Source of the DNA: Alloyangia pacifica
Lineage (GTDB): Bacteria; Pseudomonadota; Alphaproteobacteria; Rhodobacterales; Rhodobacteraceae
Assembly (NCBI RefSeq): GCF_020524285.1
Contig: NZ_JAIVKX010000006.1
Location: 62,001-126,000 of the forward strand
Length of the DNA stretch: 64,000 bases
Direction: 5' to 3'
A program made the position numbers and the translations under genes. Below are positions 53,917 to 62,587 of this stretch, in pieces. The notes beneath the pieces are model-generated. The model was not told the origin of the DNA. It worked only from the letters and a program-made list of their open reading frames with translations, and did not search any database. Position 1 is the first letter of the stretch; the number at the start of each line of letters is the position of its first letter.

Positions 53917-54119
53917 GTCAGGGGCGTTAGCACGCGCGCGCGCGCCGGGCCAGATGGCACGCGCGTGCGGTGCGGGAATTCCTGCCGCCGGGACAGCGGT
54001 GCCGCTGCGGACTGAAACGATCGTGCGCCGAGCTGAAACCTTTGCAACCCGACTGTCCGAGCGCGGCGCGGCGGATTGCGCTAAGGTGACCCTACGGAAC
54101 CATCACAGGGAGTGAGACC

Positions 54120-55199
54120 ATGGACGCATCGACGCCCAGCGACACCATCGGCCGCGGCCGGCTCTACGACAGCATCGTCGACACCGTGGGCAACACGCCC
54201 ATCGTGCGGATCAACCACCTCGCGCCGGAGGGCGTCGAGATCTACGTGAAGACTGAATTCTTCAACCCCGCCGCCTCGGTCAAGGACCGGCTGGCGATGA
54301 GCATCATCGAGACTGCCGAGAAGAACGGCACGCTGAAGCCGGGCCAGACCGTGGTCGAGGCGACCTCCGGCAACACCGGCATCGGGCTGGCCATGGTCTG
54401 CGCCGCCAGGGGTTACCCGCTGGTGGTGACCATGGCCGACAGTTTCTCGATCGAGCGCCGCAAGCTGATGCGCATGCTCGGCGCCAAGGTGGTGCTGACG
54501 CCGCGCGCCGAGAAGGGCTTCGGCATGTACCGCAAGGCGGTGGAACTGGCCGAGAAGAACGGCTGGTTCCTCGCCCGCCAGTTCGAGACCGAGGCCAATG
54601 CCGCGGTGCACGAGGCCACCACCGGGCGCGAGATCGTCAATGATTTCGGCGGCAAGCGGCTCGACTATTTCGTCACCGGCTACGGCACCGGCGGCACGGT
54701 CACCGGCGTCGCCCGCGTGCTGCGCAAGGAGCGTCCCGAGACCAAGATCATCCTGTCGGAGCCCGCGAACGCGCAGCTGGTCGGGAGCGGCATCGCGCAG
54801 GGCCGGGCCGAGGATGGCTCGCCGACCGAGAGCCACAGCGCCTTCGAGCCGCACCCGATCCAGGGCTGGACCCCGGATTTCATCCCCGCCGTGTTGCAGG
54901 AGGGGCTCGACGCGGGCGCCTATGACGAGCTGATCCCCGTGGCGGGCCCGGATGGCATCGCCTGGGCGAAGAAGCTGGCGATGAAGGAGGGCATTCTCAC
55001 CGGCGTGTCGGGCGGGTCGACCTTCGCCATCGCCATGAAGATCGCCGAGACCGCCGAGCCGGGCACGGTGATCCTCGCCATGCTGCCCGACACCGGTGAG
55101 CGCTACATGTCGACGCCGCTCTTCGAGGGCATCGTCGAGGACATGGACGACGAGGAAAAGGCTCTGTCGCTCTCCACCCCGTCGAGCCAGATGGGCTGA
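54120..55199 (+). CDS. cysK: Cysteine synthase A (O-acetylserine sulfhydrylase)
   Basis: Makes cysteine from O-acetylserine and sulfide. The 359 residues have the PLP lysine K55 in PAASVKDRLAM, the substrate loop TSGNTGIGLAM, and the glycine-rich phosphate site GTGGTVTGVARV. The protein is about 40-50 residues longer than typical CysK (about 310); the extra is in an N-terminal leader and a C-terminal tail, and the core is intact. GGGAG lies 8 bases before the ATG. Confidence 0.92.
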   Translation: MDASTPSDTIGRGRLYDSIVDTVGNTPIVRINHLAPEGVEIYVKTEFFNPAASVKDRLAMSIIETAEKNGTLKPGQTVVEATSGNTGIGLAMVCAARGYPLVVTMADSFSIERRKLMRMLGAKVVLTPRAEKGFGMYRKAVELAEKNGWFLARQFETEANAAVHEATTGREIVNDFGGKRLDYFVTGYGTGGTVTGVARVLRKERPETKIILSEPANAQLVGSGIAQGRAEDGSPTESHSAFEPHPIQGWTPDFIPAVLQEGLDAGAYDELIPVAGPDGIAWAKKLAMKEGILTGVSGGSTFAIAMKIAETAEPGTVILAMLPDTGERYMSTPLFEGIVEDMDDEEKALSLSTPSSQMG

Positions 55200-55222
55200 C
55201 ACGCAAAGAAGGGCTGAAACGG

Positions 55223-55260
55223 AAGAAGGGCGCGAGACTTCCCGCGCCCTTCTTCTCTTT
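55223..55260 (+). terminator. Intrinsic terminator of cysK
   Basis: A 12-bp stem AAGAAGGGCGCG / CGCGCCCTTCTT with an 8-base loop is followed by CTCTTT on the plus strand. It also faces the convergent cytochrome b561-YceI gene. Confidence 0.75.
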
Positions 55261-55319
55261 CCAAATACGCGCGGCCGAGCGGTGCCGCCCGAAGCGGCGC
55301 CGGGCCGACGCGCCGCCTG

Positions 55320-56510
55320 TCAGTTCCGTGTCGCGGTCAGCGCCACATTCACCTGCACGTCGAAGCTGAGCTGCTCGGGGTCGGCCATGCTCTCGCCGAT
55401 GGCATAGTTGCGGCGGTCGAGCTTGGTGCTGCCCTGCATGGTGGCCGTCTCGCCCTCGAGGGTCAGCTCGAAGGGCAGGGTGACCGGCACTTCGGTGCCC
55501 TTCAGGGTGAGCGTGCCCTCGGCCTCGTAGCCGGTCTCGCCACGTTGGATCTCGGCCTGGAAGGTGGCGGTCGGGTAGTCTTCGGCGGCGAAGAAATCCG
55601 CGCCCAGGGCCTGCTTGCTCACCGAGCCGAGGGTCAGCGTCGGAATGGCGATCTGCACGGTCACCTCACCGGCCTTGCCCGGGGTCTCGCGCGGTTCGAA
55701 GGCGATCTCGGCGGTCCAGTCGGCGAAGCTGCCCTCGATTTCCTTGCCCATCTGCACGAGGCTGATGCCAAGCGTGCCCTCGGTCACCTGCCAGTCGGAT
55801 TGCGCGGCCTCCAGCTTCGGAGCCTCGGGGGCGGTTTCGCTGGTGAACATGCCCGCGGCGGCGCCGCCTCCGATCAGCGCGGCCCAGGCGGCGATCGCAA
55901 GGAGCAGCGGACGGAAGACGTGGTGCCTGCCGGAATGGCTGCCGCTCGGAGCACCCTTCAGCATGCGCGCCAGCGTGCCGTCGCGGTCGATCACCGCGTG
56001 TTTCAATGCCCCGGCGATGTGCAGCGCCAGCGAGGCGACCAGCAGCCATTGCGACAGGAAGTGTACCGAGGCGGCGGTCTCGGCCACGTTGTCGGAATTG
56101 GGCACGAAGGGCAGGTCCTGCCCGAAGGGCCAGAGGATCGGCGCGAAGCCCTCGGTGGCGGCGTGTTCGATCCAGCCCGAGAGCGGGACGATCACCAGCG
56201 TCGAATAGAGCAGCCAATGCACCGTCTCGGCGGCAAAGTTCTCGGCCTTGCGCTCGGGGTGCAGCGGCGCGGGCTTTGGCTGCGTCAGCGCCCAGAGGAT
56301 GCGGAAGAGGGCGAGGAAGAAGAGCGCCACGCCGATGGTTTTGTGCACCGAGAAGAGCTGCGCCTTGGTCGCCAGCTCGGCCTCGGTGCCCCAGGGTGCC
56401 AGGTGGGCGATCCAGCCGAGCGGGATCATGATCAGGATGCCGAGCGCGGTCAGCCAGTGCAGGCTGCGGGTGACGGCACCATAGGCGGTCTTGGTATTGG
56501 CGAGGGACAT
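55320..56510 (-). CDS. Cytochrome b561-YceI fusion protein
   Basis: A 396-residue fusion. Residues 1-180 are a four-helix cytochrome b561 (SLHWLTALGILIMIPLGW near 16-33; VHWLLYSTLVIVPLSGW near 97-113; VASLALHIAGALKHAVIDRD near 156-175), with histidines in the helices positioned to bind two hemes. A further membrane segment (about 200-222) leads to a YceI domain (about 240-396), a lipocalin-like periplasmic fold that binds isoprenoids (DWTAEIAFEPRETPGKAGEV; GTLTLKGTEVPVTLPFELTL). The two are normally separate neighbouring genes, as in E. coli yceI-yceJ. The joining suggests electron transfer to a periplasmic lipid or quinone partner. The ATG has GGAGAC 5 bases upstream. Confidence 0.9.
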   Translation of the reverse strand: MSLANTKTAYGAVTRSLHWLTALGILIMIPLGWIAHLAPWGTEAELATKAQLFSVHKTIGVALFFLALFRILWALTQPKPAPLHPERKAENFAAETVHWLLYSTLVIVPLSGWIEHAATEGFAPILWPFGQDLPFVPNSDNVAETAASVHFLSQWLLVASLALHIAGALKHAVIDRDGTLARMLKGAPSGSHSGRHHVFRPLLLAIAAWAALIGGGAAAGMFTSETAPEAPKLEAAQSDWQVTEGTLGISLVQMGKEIEGSFADWTAEIAFEPRETPGKAGEVTVQIAIPTLTLGSVSKQALGADFFAAEDYPTATFQAEIQRGETGYEAEGTLTLKGTEVPVTLPFELTLEGETATMQGSTKLDRRNYAIGESMADPEQLSFDVQVNVALTATRN

Positions 56511-56619
56511 CGACGGTCTCCGGGCTCGGGATGAGGTTGTCCCGAAGATCGGGGATGCCGCGCCGCAGCGCAATTTGCGCGGATGCACAGACCCCGTGCG
56601 CGCGGCGGGCCGCCGAGGT

Positions 56620-57366
56620 TCAGTAGCTGTAGCCGAGCGCCGCTTCGAGGCCGAGGTCGAGGCGGCTGCGCAGGACGTCCAAGTCTTCGGGGGACAGCTC
56701 CGCCGGGGTCTCGGGGCGCGGGGCGTCAATTGCCGGTTTGAAGCGGCTGCCGAGGCGCTTGACGACGGGGCGATAGGGGCCACCCGTGCTCAGACCAAAG
56801 CCCGCGCGAAGGTCGGTCAGGAACGCCTCGGGCTGCGCCTGCACCGCCTCGAGGCGGCAGAACAGCAGCGCGCAGCCGCGGTTGAAGAAGCCGGTGAGGC
56901 CCTCGAGTTTCGCGCGGCGCAGGGCGAAGAGGTCGGGGAAGGGCGCGCCGGTCAGCGGGTGGCGGTCGTGCTGCAGGGGCTGCCCTGTGCCGCCGAGCGC
57001 CGCGACCTGCGGGAAGTAGCGGGGGCGGTCGGCGATGGTGGCCCATTCGGCGCGGATGAAGTCGGAAAAGGCCAGCCGCTGCATCTCGGGCGGGCAATGC
57101 CAGGGCTTGGCATGCATCGAGCGCGCCCAGTCCGCAGCATTGCGGGTGACGCAGACGATGAGCGTGTCCTGCGGGATGACGGTCATCTGCGGGAAGCCGT
57201 GTTTCCAGCCCAGGTCCTCGGTCGGCGCGAGCGGCGTATTGCGCCCGATCAGCCGCTTGACGAAATTGGTGCCGGAGCTGCGCTCGCCGAACACCTGGTA
57301 GCGGGTGATGCCGGGGGCGGGCTGGTGGACCTGCCAGCCGGTGCTGCTGAACTCCTGCGCGATCAT
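56620..57366 (-). CDS. Sulfotransferase-like protein
   Basis: A 248-residue protein. FGERSSGTNFVKRLIGR near residues 26-42 resembles the PAPS 5'-phosphosulfate loop of sulfotransferases, and IVCVTRNAADWARSMH near 70-85 resembles the 3'-phosphate motif (RNP..W..S). These are the two binding elements of the fold, but the rest is too diverged for a firm assignment. I start it at the ATG at 57366, where GAGG lies 5 bases upstream, rather than a GTG at 57390. It diverges from a glycosyltransferase gene across 117 bases, which suggests a linked surface-polymer role. Confidence 0.7.
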   Translation of the reverse strand: MIAQEFSSTGWQVHQPAPGITRYQVFGERSSGTNFVKRLIGRNTPLAPTEDLGWKHGFPQMTVIPQDTLIVCVTRNAADWARSMHAKPWHCPPEMQRLAFSDFIRAEWATIADRPRYFPQVAALGGTGQPLQHDRHPLTGAPFPDLFALRRAKLEGLTGFFNRGCALLFCRLEAVQAQPEAFLTDLRAGFGLSTGGPYRPVVKRLGSRFKPAIDAPRPETPAELSPEDLDVLRSRLDLGLEAALGYSY

Positions 57367-57483
57367 CGCGGCCTCATGTTTTTCCCGCACGATAGCGGTG
57401 GCACCGACGATTGGCGATTCTCTTTTGCTGTCAGGGCGCTATGCTGGGCCCGAGGCAAGACCCCGTTGAGTTGGAGCGAGCAG

Positions 57484-58356
57484 ATGCAGACCGTGGCCGC
57501 CGCCGTCACCATGGTGCGCGACGATGTGTTTTTCCTGAAGGCCTGGCTGCGCCACTACGGCGGTCTGCTGGGGCGGGAGAACTGTTACATCATCAACCAT
57601 GGGCGCGGCGCAGAGGTGGCCGCGCTGGCCGAGGGCTGCAATGTCGTCGGCATTCCCGGCGATCCGCATCCCAACTTCGACATGAAGCGCTGGCGGTTGC
57701 TGAACGGGCAGGTGGCGGGGCTGCGCAGCTACTACCGACACGTGATCGTCGGCGATGTCGACGAATTGGTGGTGCTTGATCCGGCGGCGGGCAACCTGCT
57801 GGACTTCCTCGCGCAGCAGCCATTGCGGCGGGTGCTGACGCCGGTGGGTCTGGAGGTGGTCCATCGCCTCGACTGCGAGCCTGTGGCGTTGCAGGACAGC
57901 ATCCTCGGCCCGCGGCGCCATCTTCGGCTGGCATCGCATTATTCCAAGCCCTGCGTCATCTCGCTGGGCACTAAGATCGCGCGGGGTGGGCATTTCAGCC
58001 AGGCGTCAAAGCTGTTCACGCCCGATCCGCTCTACCTCTTTCACCTGAAATACTGCGACTTTCCGCAGTATGTCGCGGCGATGGACCGGCGCAATCGCGT
58101 CACGGAGGAGCTCGATGTCGGGGTGAAGCAGGCGGCCATCGGGCGGCACTGGTTCGCCGAAGCGCGGGGGGAGGATCGGGTGGTCTTCGACGATTTCGCG
58201 AAGCTGCCGGTGGCGGAAGCCTTCGACTTCACGCGGGTGCGGCGTCGCATGCATCGCAGTTGGAAGCCGCGGGGCGAGACCGGGTATTGGCAGTTCGATC
58301 GGCCCGAGGCGGACAGGCAATTCGTGCTGCCGGAAAGGTTCTGGGGGCTGTTCTGA
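57484..58356 (+). CDS. Glycosyltransferase family 2-like protein
   Basis: A 290-residue cytoplasmic protein with a GT-A-type layout: an N-terminal AVTMVRDDVFFLKAWLRHYG, then YYRHVIVGDVDELVVLD, in which DVD could be the metal-binding DxD. It most resembles the Glyco_tranf_2_4 (GT92-like) group. The ATG at 57484 has GGAG 8 bases upstream. The donor and acceptor are unknown. It diverges from the sulfotransferase-like gene. No other glycan genes lie nearby. Confidence 0.82.
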   Translation: MQTVAAAVTMVRDDVFFLKAWLRHYGGLLGRENCYIINHGRGAEVAALAEGCNVVGIPGDPHPNFDMKRWRLLNGQVAGLRSYYRHVIVGDVDELVVLDPAAGNLLDFLAQQPLRRVLTPVGLEVVHRLDCEPVALQDSILGPRRHLRLASHYSKPCVISLGTKIARGGHFSQASKLFTPDPLYLFHLKYCDFPQYVAAMDRRNRVTEELDVGVKQAAIGRHWFAEARGEDRVVFDDFAKLPVAEAFDFTRVRRRMHRSWKPRGETGYWQFDRPEADRQFVLPERFWGLF

Positions 58357-58441
58357 TCAGCTCGTCCGCGCGGGCTTACCTGGCGCCGACTGCTGCGGCG
58401 GGTGGCCGGAGCGCGACGGGAGATCATTTGGCCGGGGCAGA

Positions 58442-58978
58442 TCAGTTTGCGAGGGCGCTCACGAGAGTTGCGCCGGGAATCTCAAGGCCGCTGGTCGCCC
58501 GCACCGAGTTGCTGGCCGAGACCAGCATGGCGCGCGAGTTCTCGTTCAGCAGGCCGAGCCCGGCCTCGTAGGTCTGCGCGGGGATCATGCTGAGCGTGAC
58601 GGCGGCGGCAATGCCGGTGAGAACGCCCGCCGAATTGCCGCGGGCGGTGCCGCGGCCGCCAATGGCGCGCAGCAGGTGCATCATGACCAGCACGCCGGAA
58701 ACGGCGAGCAGCGCGGCGACCGCGCCGAGGACATAGACGTGGTACTCGCTCGGCAGGCTGCCCTGCAGGAGGCTCGACTTGAGGCTGTCCTGGTTGCGCG
58801 CAACGGCGATGATGACGCCGGCCCAGGCGAAGCCGAAGAGGCCCGAGACGAGCGGGCGGGTCGAAGCGCGGGAGGTGGCTGCTTCGCTTCCGCCGTGCTT
58901 GGCGAATTGCGGATCGATGCGCCGGATGCGGGCTTCGAAATCTGCGTGCGTCATTTTCCGGACTGCGTAGGCTCTCAT
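58442..58978 (-). CDS. Hypothetical membrane protein
   Basis: A 178-residue protein with three likely hydrophobic segments (about 45-60, 82-103 and 118-133). The N-terminus is basic (MRAYAVRKMTHADFEARIRR) and hydrophilic. I recognise no family. AAGGAG lies 9 bases before the ATG, supporting translation. It is a stand-alone gene convergent with the glycosyltransferase. Confidence 0.7.
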   Translation of the reverse strand: MRAYAVRKMTHADFEARIRRIDPQFAKHGGSEAATSRASTRPLVSGLFGFAWAGVIIAVARNQDSLKSSLLQGSLPSEYHVYVLGAVAALLAVSGVLVMMHLLRAIGGRGTARGNSAGVLTGIAAAVTLSMIPAQTYEAGLGLLNENSRAMLVSASNSVRATSGLEIPGATLVSALAN

Positions 58979-59294
58979 GGTCCTAGCTCCTTCTGCCAGA
59001 TGTCGCGGGCTTTCTGCCAGCTGGGGCTGCTCGAACCCCTGTTGGAATCGACGCTAGAAAGCGATTATGGCGAAATGTGGCGACGAATGTGTCTGGTGCC
59101 GGATATCTTCTTGGCGAATTCCGTCATCCGTTTGCGGCGCCGACCTATCCGTTCGGATTGCCACGCGGTGCGCCCATAAAAATAAGGCGTCCGGGCTTTG
59201 TCGCCTTTGCGACATAATTCTATAAATTGGTTGCAAACGCAGGGAGTTGGCGGGGCAAAAAATTGAGCGCCCCGCCCAGAAGCTGGCTCAGATG
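58979..59294. other. Intergenic region between the M20 peptidase and a membrane protein gene
   Basis: This 316-base gap has no supported gene; a 60-codon ORF at 59054-59236 on the minus strand lacks a ribosome site. A small hairpin TGTCGC-CTTT-GCGACA lies at 59199-59214 beside an AT-rich stretch. A hairpin GGCGGGGC / GCCCCGCC with a T-rich loop at 59249-59276 follows the peptidase stop and may act as its terminator, though it has no U-tail. Confidence 0.5.
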
Positions 59295-60689
59295 TCAGCT
59301 CGCGCTGGCCATGGCGTCGAGGATCCGCGCCCAGCTGCGAATCCCCTTGTGGAAGGATTCGAGGTCGTACTTCTCGTTTGGCGAGTGCAGCTGGTCGTCA
59401 TCCTTGCCCCAGCCCACCAGCATAGCGTCCATGCCGAGAATGTTCTGGAAGTAGCCGGCGATGGGGATCGAGCCGCCGCAGCCCGCGTAGGCCGCCGGAT
59501 CGTCCCATTCGTCGCCGAGCGCCTTGCGCGCCGCTTCGAAGCCGGGGTGGGTGGTGTTCATCTCGGAGGCTGGCGAACAGCTGTGGTCCTTCCATTCGAC
59601 CGAGCAGTCCGACGGCACCTGCGCCTCGACCCAGGCGCGGAAGTTCTTGCGGATCGCTTGCGGGTCCTGCGTGCCGACGAGACGGAAGCTGATCTTGGCC
59701 GAGGCCTCGGCGGGCAGCACGGTCTTGAAGCCCGCACCGGTGTAACCGCCCCAGATGCCGTTGATCTCGGCGGTCGGGCGCGACCAGATCATCTCGATCG
59801 GCAGGTGGTCCTGCTCGCCTGCGGGCTGCGCCAGGCCGACGCCGCCGAGGAAGGCCGTTTCATCGAAGTTCAGCGACTTCCACTGCTCGAGGATTTCCGC
59901 GGGCAGATCCGGCACGCCTTCGTAGATCTCGGGGACCTGGATGGTGCCGTTCTCGTCGAAGAGCCCGCCGAGGATCTTGGTCAGCACGCGGATCGGGTTC
60001 ATCGCGACGCCGCCGTACATGCCCGAGTGCAGATCCTTGTCGGCCGCCTTGATGGTCAGCTCTTCGCCCAGCAACCCGCGCAGGCGGGTGATGATCGCCG
60101 GGGTCTTGGACTGGAACAGGCCGGTGTCGCAGATCAGCGCGATCTCGGCTTTCAGCTCCTCGGCGTTCTCCTTCATGAAGGGGATCAGCGACGGCGAGCC
60201 GCTCTCTTCCTCGCCCTCGAAGAAGAAGGTGATCTTGCAGGGCAGGGAGCCATGCACGGCCTTCCAGGCGCGGCAGGCCTCGATGAAGGTCATCAGCTGG
60301 CCCTTGTCGTCCGACGAGCCGCGGCCGCGGATCACCTTGCCCTTGGGGGTTTCCTCGATCGCCGGATCGAAGGGGTCGCGGTTCCACAGGTTCAGCGGAT
60401 CGACCGGCTGCACATCATAGTGTCCGTAGAACAGCACGTGCGGGCCGGGCCCGTCAACGTGGCCCACCACCATCGGATGGCCCGGTGTGGGGCGCTTGCT
60501 GGCCTCGACGCCGATGCTGGCGAGATCGGCAACCAGCCAGTCCGCGGCCTTGTCGCAGGCGTCCTTGTACTCGGGGTCGGTCGAGATCGAAGGGATTCGC
60601 AGCAGCTCGAGCAGGCGGTCGAGTGCGACCGGAAGATCGGCGTCGATCTTGGTGAGGACTGTGTCGAGGGACACGTTTTCTTGAGCCAT
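59295..60689 (-). CDS. M20-family dipeptidase
   Basis: A zinc-dependent peptidase of 464 residues. Metal-binding motifs in order: LFYGHYDVQPVDP near 87-99, RGRGSSDDKGQLM near 121-133, and the catalytic EGEEESGSP near 157-165. The LHSGMYGG segment belongs to the dimerisation-domain start. It resembles the M20 dipeptidase (PepV/CNDP-like) group. The length is typical, and the gene is single. GAAGGAA lies about 12 bases before the ATG. Confidence 0.93.
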   Translation of the reverse strand: MAQENVSLDTVLTKIDADLPVALDRLLELLRIPSISTDPEYKDACDKAADWLVADLASIGVEASKRPTPGHPMVVGHVDGPGPHVLFYGHYDVQPVDPLNLWNRDPFDPAIEETPKGKVIRGRGSSDDKGQLMTFIEACRAWKAVHGSLPCKITFFFEGEEESGSPSLIPFMKENAEELKAEIALICDTGLFQSKTPAIITRLRGLLGEELTIKAADKDLHSGMYGGVAMNPIRVLTKILGGLFDENGTIQVPEIYEGVPDLPAEILEQWKSLNFDETAFLGGVGLAQPAGEQDHLPIEMIWSRPTAEINGIWGGYTGAGFKTVLPAEASAKISFRLVGTQDPQAIRKNFRAWVEAQVPSDCSVEWKDHSCSPASEMNTTHPGFEAARKALGDEWDDPAAYAGCGGSIPIAGYFQNILGMDAMLVGWGKDDDQLHSPNEKYDLESFHKGIRSWARILDAMASAS

Positions 60690-61094
60690 TGAGGGGGTTC
60701 CTTCTTTCGGGTTGCGCGGAGGGTATCACCGGGCCCGGCACTGTCCAGACCGCAGGCGGCGGGCGGACAGCTTGGCGGAACGTCGCCGCGGCCCCCTTGA
60801 AAACAAGGGCGAGAGCGCACAGGTGCACGCGGCAATAGCGAGTTGCATGCGCAATACGCGGGTGTCGCGGGGCGGTGCCTATTGGGTGCATCCGAGCATT
60901 ATGGGAAACCTGCCCTTGAAACCTTAGTCCGAAAGTCTTGATTCAAATCAAGGGCGCGACGGTTAGTCTCATTCTAAAGCGTGGACATGCGCCGGTGCGA
61001 GCGGTATCGGTTCTGGACCATGAATGCGGCCGTACAAGACCGCAATTGTGCCGCGCCGAACGCGGCCTCTACGAGATGAAGGAAGGAGATACCG
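60690..61094. other. Divergent region upstream of hemA
   Basis: A 405-base gap carrying the hemA control region. The FNR box is listed separately. A 63-codon ORF from 60938 overlaps it and has no Shine-Dalgarno, so I reject it. The Shine-Dalgarno of hemA (GGAAGGAGAT) is at 61081-61090. The part from 60700 to 60930 shows nothing I recognise. Confidence 0.6.
60938..60951. promoter_or_regulatory. Perfect FNR/FnrL box upstream of hemA
   Basis: TTGATTCAAATCAA is an exact match to the FNR-type consensus TTGAT-N4-ATCAA. Its centre (60944.5) is 150 bases before the hemA start codon. In Rhodobacter, FnrL activates hemA under low oxygen, so this fits known regulation. A transcript start about 41 bases downstream, near 60986, would make it a class II site. 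Confidence 0.88.
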
Positions 61095-62318
61095 GTGGAC
61101 TACACCGCGAAGCTCGACGAAGCCCTTGACCGTCTTCACGCCGAGGGGCGTTATCGCACCTTCATCGACATCGAACGCAAGAACGGCCGATTTCCGCACG
61201 CAACGTGGCGCAAACCGGACGGCAGCGAGATGCCGATCACGGTGTGGTGCGGAAACGACTACCTAGGGATGGGCCAGCACCCGGTGGTGCTCGCCGCGAT
61301 GCACGAGGCCATCGACGCCACCGGCGCGGGCTCGGGCGGCACGCGCAACATCTCCGGCACCACGGTCTATCACAAGCGGCTCGAGGCCGAGCTTGCGGAC
61401 CTGCACCAGAAGGAGTCGGCGCTGGTCTTCTCCTCGGCCTATATCGCCAACGATGCGACGCTCTCGACCCTGCCGAAGCTCTTTCCCGGGCTGATCATCT
61501 ACTCGGACGAGCTGAACCACGCCTCGATGATCGAGGGCATCAAGCGCAACGGCGGTGCCAAGCGCATCTTCCGCCACAACGACGTGCAGCACCTGCGCGA
61601 GCTGATGGCGGCCGATGATCCCGCGGCGCCGAAGCTGATCGCCTTTGAATCGGTCTATTCGATGGACGGCGACTTCGGACCGATCGAGGCGATCTGCGAT
61701 CTCGCCGACGAGTTCGGCGCGCTGACCTATCTCGACGAGGTGCACGCGGTGGGCATGTACGGGCCGCGCGGCGGAGGTGTCGCCGAGCGTGACAACCTGC
61801 TGCCCCGGATCGACATCGTCAACGGCACGCTAGGCAAGGCCTTCGGCGTGTTCGGCGGCTACATCGCCGCGTCCGAGAAAATGTGTGATGCCGTGCGCTC
61901 CTACGCGCCGGGCTTCATCTTCACCACCTCGATCCCGCCGGCGGTGGCCGCGGGCGCTGCGGCGTCGATCGCGCACCTGAAGCAGGACCAGGCGCTGCGC
62001 GAGCGGCACCAGACCCAGGCGAAGATCCTCAAGCTGCGGCTCAAGGGGCTCGGCATGCCGATCATCGACCACGGCTCGCACATCGTGCCGGTGATCGTCG
62101 GCAACCCGGTGCACACCAAGAAGCTGTCGGACATGCTGCTCGAGGGCTACGGCATCTACGTGCAGCCGATCAACTTCCCGACCGTGCCGCGCGGCACCGA
62201 GCGCCTGCGCTTTACCCCCTCGCCGGTGCACGGACCGGATGAGATGGACAAGCTGATCCACGCGATGGACGCGCTGTGGTCGCACTGCGCGCTCAACCGT
62301 CAAGAGCTGAGTGCCTGA
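61095..62318 (+). CDS. hemA: 5-aminolevulinate synthase
   Basis: Makes 5-aminolevulinate from glycine and succinyl-CoA, the first step of tetrapyrrole synthesis in Alphaproteobacteria (the C4 or Shemin route). The 407 residues carry the PLP lysine K248 in [14 protein letters not shown], matching the position in Rhodobacter [17 protein letters not shown] and the [16 protein letters not shown] block are also present. The start codon is GTG with a strong GGAAGGAGAT 4 bases upstream. The upstream FNR box points to oxygen control. hemB lies about 60 kb away. There is no sign of a second isozyme. Confidence 0.97.
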   Translation: MDYTAKLDEALDRLHAEGRYRTFIDIERKNGRFPHATWRKPDGSEMPITVWCGNDYLGMGQHPVVLAAMHEAIDATGAGSGGTRNISGTTVYHKRLEAELADLHQKESALVFSSAYIANDATLSTLPKLFPGLIIYSDELNHASMIEGIKRNGGAKRIFRHNDVQHLRELMAADDPAAPKLIAFESVYSMDGDFGPIEAICDLADEFGALTYLDEVHAVGMYGPRGGGVAERDNLLPRIDIVNGTLGKAFGVFGGYIAASEKMCDAVRSYAPGFIFTTSIPPAVAAGAAASIAHLKQDQALRERHQTQAKILKLRLKGLGMPIIDHGSHIVPVIVGNPVHTKKLSDMLLEGYGIYVQPINFPTVPRGTERLRFTPSPVHGPDEMDKLIHAMDALWSHCALNRQELSA

Positions 62319-62364
62319 GGCACGCGCCCTCTCGAGATTCGGCGCTAACGGAGCGCTATTGTGG

Positions 62365-62389
62365 CCCCGCGGTTTCCAAAATCGCGGGG
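62365..62389 (+). terminator. Candidate terminator of hemA
   Basis: A 7-bp stem CCCCGCG / CGCGGGG with an 11-base loop is followed by TCTCGCTTTGTT, which is only moderately T-rich. Confidence 0.5.
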
Positions 62390-62587
62390 TCTCGCTTTGT
62401 TCCGGAAACTGCCGTGGGGGAACGGGGAAAACCCATGCATCCTGCGCAGAAGCGCGCCGATGACCCCCTGATTTTGTGTAATTTCAGTTGTTCTGTGCTA
62501 TCCTAGACTTAATAAAGGCCGCGATCCGAATCGCGAGCCGCGATTTGGCAGGCGCAGTCTGAGACGGTGGAGCACAAGGCGGAACGC

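Noticed and set aside
60938-61129. A 63-codon frame overlapping the FNR box
   Set aside because: It has no Shine-Dalgarno and begins inside the perfect regulatory site.
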